Source: Methanosphaera sp. rholeuAM6
GTDB lineage: Archaea; Methanobacteriota; Methanobacteria; Methanobacteriales; Methanobacteriaceae
Assembly: GCA_003266105.1 (NCBI GenBank)
Contig: MVAA01000091.1
Span: forward strand, 1 to 15,331
DNA: 15,331 nt
Direction of reading: 5' to 3'
Part shown: one piece after another, positions 6,228-14,172 of the stretch
Layout of the letters: each line of letters opens with the position of its first letter
How positions within the stretch are numbered: position 1 is the stretch's first letter
The notes under the pieces: generated by a model
Database searches by the model: none
Seen by the model: only the letters and a program-made list of their open reading frames with translations
Told to the model about the DNA's origin: nothing
Translations under genes and position numbers: made by a program

Positions 6228-7334
6228 ATGAAGGTTCAGGAAATTAACAGACAGATTAGAGAAAATTCCATTGAAAATATTATTGATAAAAGGGATAGAA
6301 AAAAGAATAAGAAACCTCTTCAGGCATATGCTGCAAGTTGGGCCAATGAAGACAGGTTATATGATTGTGTAGGCTACACCATTTTCATAGTTTTACCAAC
6401 AAGTGGCTGTGAATGGGCTACAAAAAGTGGGGGATGTACCATGTGCAGTTACATTGCCGATTCTCCACTGATGGACATATCCGAAGAAAACCTTATTGAA
6501 ATATTTGATAATGAATGGAATAAACAGTTGTCAAAAACGGATATTGCATCCCATGAAAATGTGGCAATAAAAATATTTGTTTCGGGAAGTTTTTTAAATA
6601 AGAATGAGATACCTGAAAAAGTACAGGAATACATCTTCAATAAATTCAATAAATATGACCAAATTAAAGAGGTAATAATCGAATCAAAACCAGAATACAT
6701 TGACGAAGATTCATTAATCCGATTGGCACAACTGATTCCTGATAAAATATTTGAGATTGGTATAGGTCTTGAAACTTCAAATGAGGATACTCGCCTAAAT
6801 AAGATTAACAAAGGAATCACAAATCAATCCTTCGAAAGATGCGTGAAAACAATCAACTCAATAGAAGATTATGATATAAGAGCAAAAGCATACTTACTTG
6901 TAAAACCAATACTTATCTCTGAAAAACAGGCAATACAGGAGTCAATAGAATCGGCAGAATATGCAAAGAAATTGGGTGTACGACGACTGGCATACTGTCC
7001 GGCAACAGTACATGCAGGTACTATGATGGATTACCTGTGGAAAAGAGGTTCATATAACCCTCCATGGATATGGAGTGTTATAGAAATTATAAAGGAAGTA
7101 AGAAAAAATGTGGATATCCCTATGATAATGGATACGGCAGGTTTTGGTACAAGACGTGGACCATATAACTGTAAAAAATGTAATTCAAAACTAAAAAGTT
7201 TAATAATAAAATCAAATCTTGAACAAGAAATAAGTCCCGAACTTGAAAATTATGACTGTGACTGTAAACAACAATGGGAATCTGATCTTGAATTTTCTGA
7301 TATTCTCAATACAACAACTAACCCAAAAAATTAG
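6228..7334 (+). CDS. raSEA: Radical SAM enzyme of archaeosine synthesis (RaSEA type)
   Basis: The 368-aa product matches the archaeal TIGR01210-type family, now known as RaSEA. With the lysine transferase ArcS it converts the lysine adduct of preQ0-modified tRNA (position 15, D-loop) to archaeosine by radical C-N cleavage. The Fe-S motif is C61-x8-C70-x2-C73 inside SGCEWATKSGGCTMCSY, preceded by YTIFIVLPTSG. The barrel continues through IIESKPEYID and EIGIGLETSNEDTR. Near the C-terminus C315-x2-C318 and C344-x-C346 form a zinc-ribbon-like pair of knuckles. ArcS is not in the window. The gene is 13 nt after mer, so probably co-transcribed. The upstream GGTTG is a weak ribosome binding site; ATG 6228 fits the family start. 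It converges with hcp, 30 nt away. Confidence 0.85.
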   Translation: MKVQEINRQIRENSIENIIDKRDRKKNKKPLQAYAASWANEDRLYDCVGYTIFIVLPTSGCEWATKSGGCTMCSYIADSPLMDISEENLIEIFDNEWNKQLSKTDIASHENVAIKIFVSGSFLNKNEIPEKVQEYIFNKFNKYDQIKEVIIESKPEYIDEDSLIRLAQLIPDKIFEIGIGLETSNEDTRLNKINKGITNQSFERCVKTINSIEDYDIRAKAYLLVKPILISEKQAIQESIESAEYAKKLGVRRLAYCPATVHAGTMMDYLWKRGSYNPPWIWSVIEIIKEVRKNVDIPMIMDTAGFGTRRGPYNCKKCNSKLKSLIIKSNLEQEISPELENYDCDCKQQWESDLEFSDILNTTTNPKN

Positions 7335-7370
7335 AAAAAAAAGTAATGGATATTAGGATATTTCTTATCC
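7335..7370 (-). terminator. Weak terminator of hcp (T-tract)
   Basis: On the minus strand a 5-bp stem GGATA/TATCC (7370-7356) overlaps the hcp stop codon, and eight T follow 13 nt later (7342-7335). The T-run is the main signal. The stem is short. Confidence 0.4.
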
Positions 7371-8663
7371 CAGTATCTCTTTAATATCTTCTTCCGGAGT
7401 GGATATTAATTTTAAATTAAAGTTTTCAACTAAAACACTTAAAATAGTTTCATCCACCCAAGCAGGAAGAATAGGACCTATACGTATATCTGTAAGTCCC
7501 AGTGAAAGTAAACTCCAAAGAATTGAAACTGCTTTTTGTTCCATCCAACTTAAAACAAATGTTACAGGCAAATCATTTAATCCCATATCAAATACTTCTG
7601 TAAGTGCTGTAAGTATTTCAGCTCCTACAATTGCATCATTACATTGTCCTAAATCAATTAATCTAGGAATACCATCAATGTCACCCAGGTCTAAGTGATT
7701 GAATCTGTATTTTCCACAACCTACACATAAAATCACAGTATCTTCCGGTAACTGTTTTGCGAATTCGGTATAATATTCCATGTCTTTGTTAAATGGTGTG
7801 TCACATCCACCCATCACAAAGAACTGTTTAATCTTTCCTTCAAGCACTGCTTCTTTAATTGTGTCAGCTAATGATAACACAGTAGTTTTACCGAATCCTG
7901 TCGTGTATGTGGTCTTCTCTTCTTCTTCAAGTTCTGGCAATTCAAGTGCTTGAGCTATGATGTCTGAAAAATCATAGTTTTCAATGTGTGGCACGTTAGG
8001 CAATTGTGCAATACCTGATGTGTATATGCGATTGGCATATGAGTCTAATGGTATTAATCCACAGTTTGTTGTTACAAGAATTGGAATGTTGTATTTTGCA
8101 AAGATTTCTTTTTGATCGTACCATGCTCCACCTAGCTGACCTTTCAAATGTTCATATTTCTTAAGCTCAGGGTATCCGTGTGCAATCAGCATTTCACTGT
8201 GGGTATATATGTTTATGCCTTTACCTTCTGTCTGTTTTAACAATTCTTCCAAGACCTTTAAGTCGTGTCCGGTAACAAGGATTCCATGACCTTTGCTTGC
8301 TCCTTTTTCTACTTCAACAGGTACTGGTTCACCATAGTTATCGATATGTGCTTGTTTTAATCCGGCCATTGCTTTAATGTTTATCTGACCGGCTTCAAGA
8401 GCCATATCCACAAAACTTTGAATGTCAAAGTTAACATTTGTAAGTGTTGAATATAATCCTTTTTCTATAAATTCGTTTATTTCTTCATCAGTTACTCCAA
8501 ATTCTCTCATCTGATATGCATAAGCGGATATTCCTTTTAATGCAAATATTAAGTTATCCTGTAGTCGTGCCAATGTTTCATTTTTGCCACAAACACCTGC
8601 AACAGTACATCCTTCTGCATTCACTGTTTGTGAGCACTGATAACAGAACATTTTATCATTCAT
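7365..8663 (-). CDS. hcp: Hydroxylamine reductase / hybrid cluster protein, short form
   Basis: The 432-aa product is a short (class III-like) hybrid cluster protein, about 110 aa shorter than the Desulfovibrio and E. coli forms. These cytoplasmic enzymes reduce hydroxylamine or NO in vitro and are linked to nitrosative stress. The N-terminal Fe-S motif is C7-x2-C10-x8-C19-x5-C25. The hybrid-cluster ligands can be placed as His133 (TGHD), Glu157 (HSEML), Cys201 (TTNCG), Cys287 (GGCD), Cys316 (VGCG), Cys341 (GQCND) and Glu375 (WMEQKA), with spacings almost as in Desulfovibrio (24, 44, 86, 29, 25, 34). The set is complete, so it should be active. ATG 8663 has a perfect AGGTGAT site (8675-8669), 5 nt upstream. 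It is divergent from a TrmB-type regulator. Confidence 0.95.
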   Translation of the reverse strand: MNDKMFCYQCSQTVNAEGCTVAGVCGKNETLARLQDNLIFALKGISAYAYQMREFGVTDEEINEFIEKGLYSTLTNVNFDIQSFVDMALEAGQINIKAMAGLKQAHIDNYGEPVPVEVEKGASKGHGILVTGHDLKVLEELLKQTEGKGINIYTHSEMLIAHGYPELKKYEHLKGQLGGAWYDQKEIFAKYNIPILVTTNCGLIPLDSYANRIYTSGIAQLPNVPHIENYDFSDIIAQALELPELEEEEKTTYTTGFGKTTVLSLADTIKEAVLEGKIKQFFVMGGCDTPFNKDMEYYTEFAKQLPEDTVILCVGCGKYRFNHLDLGDIDGIPRLIDLGQCNDAIVGAEILTALTEVFDMGLNDLPVTFVLSWMEQKAVSILWSLLSLGLTDIRIGPILPAWVDETILSVLVENFNLKLISTPEEDIKEILG

Positions 8664-8708
8664 TTCATATCACCTGTTTTTTTGAATAATAATGCTTATT
8701 ACTGTTTT

Positions 8709-8735
8709 TTTATATAAAAGTTTGTCACTATGTGA
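8709..8735 (-). promoter_or_regulatory. hcp promoter with adjacent small palindrome
   Basis: TTTATATAAA (8709-8718) is a good TATA element, about 46-55 nt upstream of the hcp start. Just upstream on the minus strand, where BRE/TFB contacts fall, lies TCAC-TAT-GTGA (8725-8735), an 11-bp imperfect-centre palindrome that could be a regulator site. Confidence 0.45.
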
Positions 8736-8750
8736 GTGAAAATAGAAAAG

Positions 8751-8780
8751 TATTTTTATCATAGTATAAAAACAAGTACT
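8751..8780 (+). promoter_or_regulatory. Inverted repeat before the TrmB-type gene
   Basis: TTTTTAT (8753-8759) and ATAAAAA (8766-8772) form a 7-bp inverted repeat with a 6-nt spacer, flanked by AAGTA (8748-8752) and its complement TACTT (8777-8781). It may be an autoregulatory operator. The ribosome binding site AAGGTGA (8782-8788) follows. Confidence 0.35.
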
Positions 8781-8794
8781 TAAGGTGAAAAATA

Positions 8795-9547
8795 ATGGAA
8801 GATATGATTAGAAAATTAAAACAGTTGGGTTTGACAGAATACGAATCTAAAGTATATGTTTCATTGGCCTCTTTAGTGTCAGCCAAGGCTGAAGAAATCA
8901 GTAAAGATTCAAATGTACCCCGTTCAAAAATATATGCCGTTCTGGAAAACTTGCATGAAAAGGGAATGATAAATGTTAAAATGGGTCGTCCAATTGAATA
9001 TACAATGATTCCACCCCAAGAAACTATCTATGAACGAAAACAAAAAATCAATGAAGATATAGATTCATTGGAAGAAGATATAACAAAAATATATGAAAGT
9101 AAAATACCAAGCGTAAAAACTCCAATCACGGCTATAGAAGATTATCAAAGAATAATTGAACAGGAATATTCTATAATGAAAAAAGCTCAGGATACACTAT
9201 ATCTGCGACTCGGTTTTATAATTCCATCCGATATAAAAAAATTCAAAAGACAAGTAATGTACTTACTAAAGAAAGGAGTGGAAGTAAAAATATTGGCCAC
9301 AGATAAATTCGTATTCAACAATAAAACATACGACTTAAAAGAAAAACTCAGTGATTTGCCTGTTGACATAAGATATATGAATATACCTGCTGCACAATTA
9401 ATCTTAAGGGATGAAAAAGAAATGCTGCTGGTTTTTGCAAAAAGTGATGGAAAAAAGATCTATGAAAGACACATGATCGGATTACACAATACATATTCTA
9501 CAATCATTAGCCATTACGTATCAGCATTTAAGAAACATTCTAATTAA
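8795..9547 (+). CDS. TrmB-family transcriptional regulator
   Basis: The 250-aa product begins with the TrmB-type winged helix-turn-helix: LKQLGLTEYESKVYVSL (about 7-23), then PRSKIYAVLENLHEKGMI (about 43-60), the recognition helix and turn, and a wing (VKMGRPIEYTMIPP). A charged helix about 75-100 probably mediates dimerisation. The C-terminal half (about 110-245) looks like the phospholipase-D-like effector domain, with LKKGVEVKILATD (about 154-166), and usually binds a small ligand such as a sugar; the ligand is unknown here. ATG 8795 has the site AAGGTGA 6 nt upstream. It is divergent from hcp across a region with two inverted repeats, so it may control hcp, itself, or both; this is inference from position. 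It converges with the DUF89 gene, sharing TTAA. Confidence 0.85.
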   Translation: MEDMIRKLKQLGLTEYESKVYVSLASLVSAKAEEISKDSNVPRSKIYAVLENLHEKGMINVKMGRPIEYTMIPPQETIYERKQKINEDIDSLEEDITKIYESKIPSVKTPITAIEDYQRIIEQEYSIMKKAQDTLYLRLGFIIPSDIKKFKRQVMYLLKKGVEVKILATDKFVFNNKTYDLKEKLSDLPVDIRYMNIPAAQLILRDEKEMLLVFAKSDGKKIYERHMIGLHNTYSTIISHYVSAFKKHSN

Positions 9548-10413
9548 TTCAAATCTTTTTCAAGAATTATGGGACTACGTATTGGGACTCCGATTTCACG
9601 TGAAATAACATTACATTTTGTTGTTAAAAGGAAATAAACAGGTGATTTAATACTCATTTCGGTTAAACCCTCATAATTTCCCATACCCTTACTGATTATT
9701 AAATCAACAGAATTCAATAACGATTTTAATTCATCAGAAATATACTCTTCAACAACACCAACAGAACTGGCTCCGGTACTGATGATTTCACAATATCTGT
9801 CAAGATTTAATTTTTCAGCATCGGGAATTAACGCATCATTCAATATTGGATTTTCCTTTAATGCTAAAGTGATATGCACATCATAATCTTCCTTAATTTT
9901 CTCAATCAACAGTTTATCAAATACGATTTCCCCACCATTGTCACTTAAATATAAAATGTTCTCAGCTTTTTGCAGTGCTTCATCTAACTTTTCAACATCA
10001 TTTATAACAGGTTCTATCGTAATCTGCTTTTTAATCAATGATTCCATATCAGTATCCTGTTCTAATGCCCCGAAATCTATTACATTACCAGCAACAGCAA
10101 TTTTACAATAGTTTTCTAAACTGTTGTCCTCTTCCAATAACTTTTCAACCATCGGAATTAATCTGGTTGCAACTTCATTTCCTCTTTCTCTAAGTTCCTT
10201 ATATGGGTCATAATTATTTGTTGCTTCCATAATCATGTGATGAAGGTCGGTTCCGGTTTTGTTTGATTGTTTATTCCTTTTAAAGTTTTTATGCATATGG
10301 TCCAAAACTTTCAGTGTCACGTCCATCCTTTTATCCGGGTCATCCGTTGCATGTTCAATGGCTTCTCTTGATTGTCTTAGCATACAGGATGCACATTCAT
10401 AATTTACTTTCAC
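9544..10413 (-). CDS. DUF89/ARMT1-like metal-dependent phosphatase-type protein
   Basis: The 289-aa product belongs to the DUF89 family (archaeal COG1578 branch). Family members are metal-dependent, damage-control phosphatases that dephosphorylate wayward sugar or cofactor phosphates; the substrate here is unknown. Near the N-terminus Cys7-x2-Cys10 in YECASCMLRQ is the cysteine pair of the archaeal subgroup. The metal/phosphate-site motifs are visible: VAGNVIDFGA, LSDNGGEIVFDK, LKENPILNDA and ISKGMGNYEG. I chose GTG 10413 because relatives begin MKV and because GGGAG (10426-10422) lies 8 nt upstream. ATG 10428 would add MGVSK but has its AGGA only 2 nt away. It converges with the TrmB-type gene, overlapping by 4 nt. 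Confidence 0.85.
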   Translation of the reverse strand: MKVNYECASCMLRQSREAIEHATDDPDKRMDVTLKVLDHMHKNFKRNKQSNKTGTDLHHMIMEATNNYDPYKELRERGNEVATRLIPMVEKLLEEDNSLENYCKIAVAGNVIDFGALEQDTDMESLIKKQITIEPVINDVEKLDEALQKAENILYLSDNGGEIVFDKLLIEKIKEDYDVHITLALKENPILNDALIPDAEKLNLDRYCEIISTGASSVGVVEEYISDELKSLLNSVDLIISKGMGNYEGLTEMSIKSPVYFLLTTKCNVISREIGVPIRSPIILEKDLN

Positions 10414-10712
10414 TTTACTAACTCCCATTTTCCTATATTATCTTTTTTGTAGGTAAAGGTTAATTTATCTATGTTTTGATAAAAAATCTTCGAAAAATAT
10501 TAATCTCAACAATTTTAACTGCTAAATAGAATGACCTTAAAATAATTCTAGGTGTATAATACCGTTAATAAATCCTTTAAGAGCTTTTTTTAGTCATATT
10601 GAATAATCTTTAAGAAAATATAAGTATTGTAAATATCAAAACTATTATTATAATTAATAAATAATTTGACTTCAACTTCTATTTGATTAATGTATATAAT
10701 GGGGAGAAAAAC
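10414..10712. other. Divergent intergenic region between DUF89 gene and purF
   Basis: No gene is seen. For purF, TATA-like GAAAATATAAGTA (about 10614-10626) and TTATTATAATTAATAAATAA (about 10646-10665) are candidates and I cannot choose between them. No clear operator was recognised. The purF ribosome binding site GGGGAG lies at 10701-10706, 6 nt before GTG 10713. Confidence 0.5.
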
Positions 10713-12113
10713 GTGCAAGACTGTTTGCAAGATAAATGTGGAATTGTAGGCATATATTCTTATGAGGAATCGGTAGATGTTGCTTCATGGATATATTCCG
10801 GATTATATACTTTACAGCATAGAGGACAAGAATCTGCTGGTATAAGTGTTTTAAAAGAAGGACGAATAAATACACATGTAGGTATGGGATTAGTATCGGA
10901 TGTGTTTGATAAAGATTTGATTGATATCTTAAATGGAAATGTTGGTATAGGGCATGTAAGATATTCTACAACAGGGGAATCTCTTGTCGAAAATTGTCAA
11001 CCTTTTGTAGAACATAAAGATGATATAATAATTGCCTTTGCACATAATGGAGATTTCGTTAACTCAAAATTACTACGTGATGAACTATTGGAATCAGGAT
11101 TTGATTTTAAATCAACAACCGATTCGGAAGTAATATGTCATCTGATAATTGATGAATATAACAAGACAAAAGATGCAATAATTGCTATTCAAAACACATG
11201 TCAAAGATTAATAGGATCATACTCCTTTGTAACAGTAATTAACGGAGTGTTATATGCTGTACGTGATCCGTTAGGCATGAAACCATTGTCCATAGGAAGA
11301 AGTGATGACTTTGTAGTTATAGCATCAGAGTCTGTAGCATTTGATTCATTGGATATTGCTTATGAAAGAACAATAGAACCCGGTGAAATACTAGAAATTA
11401 AAGATGGTGTAGAAACAAGTCATAAAATGCCTACGCCAGGTCATACGGCAAATTGTATGTTTGAATATTTGTATTTTGCAAGACCAGACAGTATAATATT
11501 TGATAAAAGTGTCTATGAAGTACGTTTAAATATTGGAGAACGTTTGGCAAAAGAATATCCTATAGAAGCCGATGTTGTAATAGCAGTACCTGATTCATCC
11601 ATACCGGCTACATTGGCATATGCAAGAGCATCCGGAATTCCATATGCGGAAGGTCTCATAAAAAACAGGTATGTCGGAAGAACATTTATAATGCCTACAC
11701 AAAAAGACAGGGATACTGCTGTAAAACTTAAGATGAACACTGTTAGCTCAGTACTTAAGGATAAAAGAGTAATTGTTATTGATGATAGTGTAGTACGAGG
11801 AACAACATCAAGAACAATCATCAAAATGATTCGAGAAGCCGGAGCAAAAGAAGTACATTTATTAATAGGTTGTCCTGAAATCATATCCCCATGTTACTAT
11901 GGAATAGCAATGGCTACAAAAGAGGAATTACTTGCAGTTGACAGAACAAATGAAGAAATACGGGATATCATAGGTGTGGATAGTGTAGGATATATCAGTA
12001 TGGAAGGTCTTGTGGAATCAATTGGAACACCACGTGAAGACTTATGTTTGGGATGTATAACAGAAGAATATCCTACAATCATCCCTCCTGAATTGTACAA
12101 AGACGAAGAATGA
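10713..12113 (+). CDS. purF: Amidophosphoribosyltransferase (Fe-S type)
   Basis: PurF makes 5-phosphoribosylamine from PRPP and glutamine, the first step of purine synthesis. From GTG 10713 the protein is 466 aa. A short propeptide (MQDCLQDK) precedes Cys9 of CGIVGIYS, which becomes the N-terminal nucleophile after self-cleavage. The glutaminase half shows LQHRGQESAGI, GHVRYST and AHNGD; the transferase half has the PRPP loop VIVIDDSVVRGTTSRT. Cysteines in ANCMFEYLYF, IGCPEIISPC and DLCLGC fit the [4Fe-4S] cluster of Bacillus-type PurF. GTG 10713 is preferred over the in-frame TTG 10683 because GGGGAG (10701-10706) lies 6 nt upstream and would otherwise be inside the gene. It is a single-gene unit ending in its own terminator. 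Confidence 0.95.
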   Translation: MQDCLQDKCGIVGIYSYEESVDVASWIYSGLYTLQHRGQESAGISVLKEGRINTHVGMGLVSDVFDKDLIDILNGNVGIGHVRYSTTGESLVENCQPFVEHKDDIIIAFAHNGDFVNSKLLRDELLESGFDFKSTTDSEVICHLIIDEYNKTKDAIIAIQNTCQRLIGSYSFVTVINGVLYAVRDPLGMKPLSIGRSDDFVVIASESVAFDSLDIAYERTIEPGEILEIKDGVETSHKMPTPGHTANCMFEYLYFARPDSIIFDKSVYEVRLNIGERLAKEYPIEADVVIAVPDSSIPATLAYARASGIPYAEGLIKNRYVGRTFIMPTQKDRDTAVKLKMNTVSSVLKDKRVIVIDDSVVRGTTSRTIIKMIREAGAKEVHLLIGCPEIISPCYYGIAMATKEELLAVDRTNEEIRDIIGVDSVGYISMEGLVESIGTPREDLCLGCITEEYPTIIPPELYKDEE

Positions 12114-12139
12114 TTATTCTTCAAAAATGCCTTTTTTTT
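12105..12139 (+). terminator. purF terminator
   Basis: GAAGAAT (12105-12111) and ATTCTTC (12116-12122) form a perfect 7-bp stem with a 4-nt loop that overlaps the stop codon TGA. Nine nt later come eight T (12132-12139). Confidence 0.6.
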
Positions 12140-12153
12140 AATATATTACTTAA

Positions 12154-12158
12154 GTGAT
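12154..12158 (+). promoter_or_regulatory. GTGAT ribosome binding site of the U32 gene
   Basis: GTGAT (in AAGTGAT) lies 4 nt before ATG 12163 and, as for mer, is itself an in-frame GTG that would extend the protein by MII. Relatives begin near MVELLAPAR, so it is read as the ribosome binding site. The 41-nt gap after purF leaves little room for a separate promoter, so read-through from purF is possible. Confidence 0.55.
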
Positions 12159-12162
12159 TATA

Positions 12163-13386
12163 ATGGTCGAATTATTAGCTCCTGCTAGAGATAAACGTTC
12201 CGTTAGTGCTGCAATAAACAATAATGCAGACTCGGTTTATATAGGGATAACCGATTATAACATGAGGGCGAATGTTGCCAATATAGAGTTAAATGATATA
12301 AAAGACATTGTTAAACAGTGTCATGATAACAATAAAAAACTCTATGTCTGTACAAATACTATTGTAACTGATTATCAGTTGGAAAAATACAAAAAACAGT
12401 TGAATAAACTTGAGGAATATGATGTTGATGCTTTAATTATCTCGGATATGGGCATGATTAATGTTGCAAACAAACATTCAATTCCGTTACATCTGAGTGT
12501 ACAGGCAAATGTAACAAACAGTGAATCATTAAAGTTATATAAAGAGCTTGGAGTAACGCGAGCAGTATTGTCTCGGGAATTGTCTTTAGAAGATATTAAA
12601 AACATTAGGAAAAAATCACCCATAGAAATTGAAACATTTATACATGGAGCAATGTGCGTTGCAGTATCGGGCAGATGTTTTTTAAGTTCATATTTTTATG
12701 ATAGGAATGCAAACTGCGGTGAATGTCTTCAACCATGTAGACAAGAATGGAAGTTACAGTCTACAGAAAACAAGGAATTGATATTATCCAAACCTGAAGA
12801 TAACAGTATAGAAAAATCCAGATTACTCAGTCCAAGAGATATGTGCATGATTGAACATATTCCTGAACTAATAGATGCAAATATTGACGCATTTAAAATA
12901 GAAGGAAGGGCAAGAGCACCAGATTATGTTTCAACAGTTACAAAATGTTATTCTGAAGCAATAAAATTATACCAGGATGGATTATGGGATGAATATTCTG
13001 GAGAACTACTGCCAAAATGGAAAAATGAACTGAAATCCGTATTTAACAGGGGTTTTGACACCGGATTTTATTTTAGAACACCTAAAGAAACAAGTTTTGA
13101 TAATCAGGCCACATACAAAAAGGTCGATATAGGTCAGGTAACAAACTTCTATAAAAAGATTAATGTAGCTGAAATAAAGCTCTGGGATACATTAAAGGTA
13201 GGGGATACTATAATCATACAGGGAAATAAGACTGGAAGTATCACGGAAGAGGTTTCATCAATGCAAATTGATGGAAAAAATGTTGAAACAGTTGCTGATG
13301 AGTCTGTTGGAATAAAATTAGAGAATATTGTACGTGAAAACGATCATGTCTACAAGAAAGTTTTACTCGATGATGGAGGGATATGA
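12163..13386 (+). CDS. U32-family Fe-S protein (TrhP/RlhA/UbiU-like)
   Basis: The 407-aa product starts MVELLAPARD and has the U32 signature FIHGAMCVAVSGRC, then LQPCRQEW. Although named peptidases, characterised U32 proteins (TrhP, RlhA, UbiU/UbiV) are [4Fe-4S] proteins in RNA or quinone hydroxylation. Cys165, Cys172, Cys188 and Cys228 have nearly the spacing of the UbiU cluster ligands (6, 15 and 39 residues between); Cys185 and Cys192 are extra. An FKIEGRARAPDYV segment (about 242-254) closes the barrel, and a small C-terminal beta-barrel domain starts about 320. The substrate in this archaeon is unknown. The stop TGA (13384-13386) directly abuts the cfbC start, and the ribosome binding site of cfbC lies within its last codons, so the two are probably translationally coupled. 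Confidence 0.87.
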   Translation: MVELLAPARDKRSVSAAINNNADSVYIGITDYNMRANVANIELNDIKDIVKQCHDNNKKLYVCTNTIVTDYQLEKYKKQLNKLEEYDVDALIISDMGMINVANKHSIPLHLSVQANVTNSESLKLYKELGVTRAVLSRELSLEDIKNIRKKSPIEIETFIHGAMCVAVSGRCFLSSYFYDRNANCGECLQPCRQEWKLQSTENKELILSKPEDNSIEKSRLLSPRDMCMIEHIPELIDANIDAFKIEGRARAPDYVSTVTKCYSEAIKLYQDGLWDEYSGELLPKWKNELKSVFNRGFDTGFYFRTPKETSFDNQATYKKVDIGQVTNFYKKINVAEIKLWDTLKVGDTIIIQGNKTGSITEEVSSMQIDGKNVETVADESVGIKLENIVRENDHVYKKVLLDDGGI

Positions 13387-14172
13387 TTGCTTAAAAAAAT
13401 AGCTATTTACGGTAAAGGTGGAATAGGAAAATCAACAACAGTATCCAACATGGCGGCCGCTTATGATAAGGACACTTTTGTTATAGGATGTGATCCAAAA
13501 GCAGATACTACACGTACGTTGGTTGGAAAAAGAATACCTACAATACTTGACACAATTAGGGAAAACAAGCAACCGGAATTTGATGACGTGGTGTATGAAG
13601 GATTTAATAATACATTATGTGTTGAGGCCGGTGGGCCGGAACCTGGCGTGGGTTGTGCTGGAAGGGGAGTAATAGTTGCTATGAAACTATTGGACAAATT
13701 ATCCGCTTTTAAAAATGATCCCGATTTGGTAATATACGATGTGTTGGGGGATGTTGTATGCGGTGGATTCAGCGTACCGTTACGTGAAGAATATGCCGAT
13801 GAAGTGTACATTGTAACCAGTGGTGAGTATATGTCATTATATGCAGCTAACAACATAGCTAAGGGTGTCCAAAAGTTAAATGGTAAGTTGGGTGGAATAA
13901 TATGTAACTGTCGAAATGTCAAGGATGAGATAGAGATTGTAAATGAGTTTGCTTCTCTAATATCCAGTAAGGTAATCAGTGTTATTCCACGTAGTGATTT
14001 AGTGCAAAAAAGTGAATACAATGCTTGTACAGTATTGGAAATGTTTCCGGATTCACAACAGGCAGACAAGTATAGGCAACTGGTTTCTACAATTATAGAA
14101 AACAATTCATTTTCAACTCCAACACCAATGACGCCTGAAGAGTTCGAAAAATTCTTCCATAAATATGTTTAA
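13387..14172 (+). CDS. cfbC: Ni-sirohydrochlorin a,c-diamide reductive cyclase, reductive component
   Basis: CfbC is a NifH-like, group IV ATPase that delivers electrons with CfbD to reduce and cyclise Ni-sirohydrochlorin a,c-diamide during synthesis of coenzyme F430, the cofactor of methyl-CoM reductase. The 261-aa product has the P-loop GKGGIGKS (residues 9-16), the switch segment GCDPKADTTRTLVG (34-47), and the two cluster cysteines Cys90 (GVGCAGRG) and Cys125 (DVVCGGF) that bridge a dimer. Its length and C-terminus (TPEEFEKFF) suit CfbC better than true nitrogenase reductase, and no nifDK lies beside it. TTG 13387 is the start, because GGAGGG (13375-13380) lies 6 nt upstream; the ATG at 13383 is out of frame. 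It converges with the DUF123 gene, sharing TTAA. Confidence 0.88.
   Translation: MLKKIAIYGKGGIGKSTTVSNMAAAYDKDTFVIGCDPKADTTRTLVGKRIPTILDTIRENKQPEFDDVVYEGFNNTLCVEAGGPEPGVGCAGRGVIVAMKLLDKLSAFKNDPDLVIYDVLGDVVCGGFSVPLREEYADEVYIVTSGEYMSLYAANNIAKGVQKLNGKLGGIICNCRNVKDEIEIVNEFASLISSKVISVIPRSDLVQKSEYNACTVLEMFPDSQQADKYRQLVSTIIENNSFSTPTPMTPEEFEKFFHKYV

Noticed and set aside
13461..14105. 214-codon open frame on the minus strand opposite cfbC
   Set aside because: The plus strand encodes a highly conserved NifH-like ATPase; the antisense frame has no ribosome binding site or recognisable domain and is an artefact of codon use.
13387..14172. Nitrogenase reductase (nifH)
   Set aside because: No nifD/nifK nearby, short length, and a C-terminus and switch segment that fit CfbC better. 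A search against curated CfbC and NifH would settle it.
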